A DNA stretch of 5,766 nucleotides from Balneolales bacterium (lineage in GTDB: Bacteria; Bacteroidota; Rhodothermia; Balneolales; Balneolaceae). Positions 5,325 through 5,766 of this stretch are shown piece by piece. The first letter of the stretch is position 1, and each line of letters opens with the position of its first letter. The DNA lies in NCBI GenBank assembly GCA_022360375.1, contig JAKSCW010000374.1, positions 1 to 5,766 of the forward strand, in the 5' to 3' direction. The notes under the pieces were generated by a model that was not told the DNA's origin, did not search any database, and saw only the letters and a list, made by a program, of their open reading frames with translations. Both the position numbers and the translations under genes were made by a program.

Positions 5325-5766
5325 ATGCCATACAAAAGAATTGTAAGCCTGGTTCCAAGCCTTAGCGAATTACTCATAGATCTTGGGGTTAAAGAGTGGC
5401 TGGTTGGCAGAACAAAATTCTGTATTCATCCCCAACCAGCCATACAACATATTCCAGTGATTGGAGGAACAAAAAATCCAAATCTTGAAAAAATAATAGC
5501 TTTAAACCCCGACCTGATTGTAGCAAACAAAGAAGAAAACCAAAAAGAGGACATCGAATTTCTTAGTGAGCATACCGAAGTACTGGTAACGGAAATTGGT
5601 TCAATATCATCTGCTCTTGTTCAGATTAAACACATTGGTAAAAAACTGGCTGTTGAAGCAAATGCGGACAAGCTTATTTCAGAAATCAACTCTGAATTAG
5701 ACTCATTAAAAACTTACCAGGAAGTAAGTTGTGTGTATTTTATATGGAAAGATCCCTGGATGAGTA
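5325..5766 (+). CDS. BtuF/TroA-fold helical backbone metal receptor, no signal peptide (3' end outside window)
   Basis: The first 147 residues of a periplasmic-binding-protein-2 (Peripla_BP_2, BtuF-like) family member are present and the gene runs off the window. Family motifs are RIVSLVPSLSELLIDLG at 5-21, VGRTKFCIHP at 27-36, IGGTKNPNLEKIIALNPDLI at 46-65, NKEENQKEDI at 68-77 and FIWKDPWMS at 139-147. Relatives bind cobalamin, iron-chelates or haem for ABC importers. The ATG at 5325 gives the exact family start, and an in-frame TAG at 5310-5312 leaves only four extra codons upstream, so there is no room for a signal peptide or lipobox. The protein is therefore predicted to stay in the cytoplasm, as for a subgroup of BtuF-like proteins annotated simply as substrate-binding or cobalamin-binding. 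Its ligand cannot be told from the part visible. Confidence 0.85.
   Translation, partial: MPYKRIVSLVPSLSELLIDLGVKEWLVGRTKFCIHPQPAIQHIPVIGGTKNPNLEKIIALNPDLIVANKEENQKEDIEFLSEHTEVLVTEIGSISSALVQIKHIGKKLAVEANADKLISEINSELDSLKTYQEVSCVYFIWKDPWMS
5711..5730. repeat. Perfect inverted repeat resembling the TetR operator core
   Basis: AACTTAC at 5711-5717 and GTAAGTT at 5724-5730 are perfect 7-bp arms around a 6-base spacer, inside the BtuF-like coding region (codons T-Y-Q-E-V-S). The wider 22-bp stretch 5710-5731 matches operator site 3 at 16 of 22 positions. It could be an intragenic repressor site or chance; a single 7-bp inverted repeat with one of several spacers is not rare in about 6 kb. Confidence 0.3.

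Overview
The window is about 42% G+C by eye, densely packed, and mostly lacks strong Shine-Dalgarno sequences. Its gene content includes a DUF5916/CBM9 outer-membrane barrel, an FMN-type LLM oxidoreductase of the 2I7G kind and a leaderless BtuF-like binding protein. Together these suggest a marine member of the Bacteroidota/Balneolota group. That placement is an inference from family distribution and base composition, not a phylogenetic result. No RNA gene, CRISPR array, insertion sequence or integration signature was seen.

Left part (1-1902, + strand): three genes in a row. They are a low-molecular-weight protein tyrosine phosphatase (LMW-PTP) whose N-terminal part is missing or frame-broken at the window edge, a TetR-family repressor, and a fructosamine/ketosamine-3-kinase family protein (FN3K). 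FN3K-type kinases destabilise ketoamine (Amadori) adducts on proteins by 3-phosphorylation. LMW-PTP-A has been reported to act as a protein-ribulosamine-5-phosphatase, which would make substrates for such a kinase. The set therefore reads as a candidate protein-deglycation (sugar-damage repair) cassette with its own regulator. Three 22-bp imperfect palindromes with a shared core (CTTA near the left end, ATARGTAT at the right end) sit at 427-448, 452-473 and 1030-1051. Two are in front of tetR and one is directly in front of the kinase. They are strong candidates for the TetR operator and are the most interesting unannotated signal here.

Middle (1903-4253, + strand): after a 98-bp gap with a possible promoter comes a 750-residue secreted protein. 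It has a signal peptide, an N-terminal CBM9-like domain and a C-terminal DUF5916 outer-membrane beta-barrel ending in Phe.

Right part (4250-5766): an LLM-class flavin-dependent oxidoreductase on the - strand converges on the barrel gene. The two stop codons overlap inside a single TTAA. It diverges, across only 25 bp, from a + strand gene for a BtuF/TroA-fold (helical backbone metal receptor) protein without a signal peptide, which runs off the window end.
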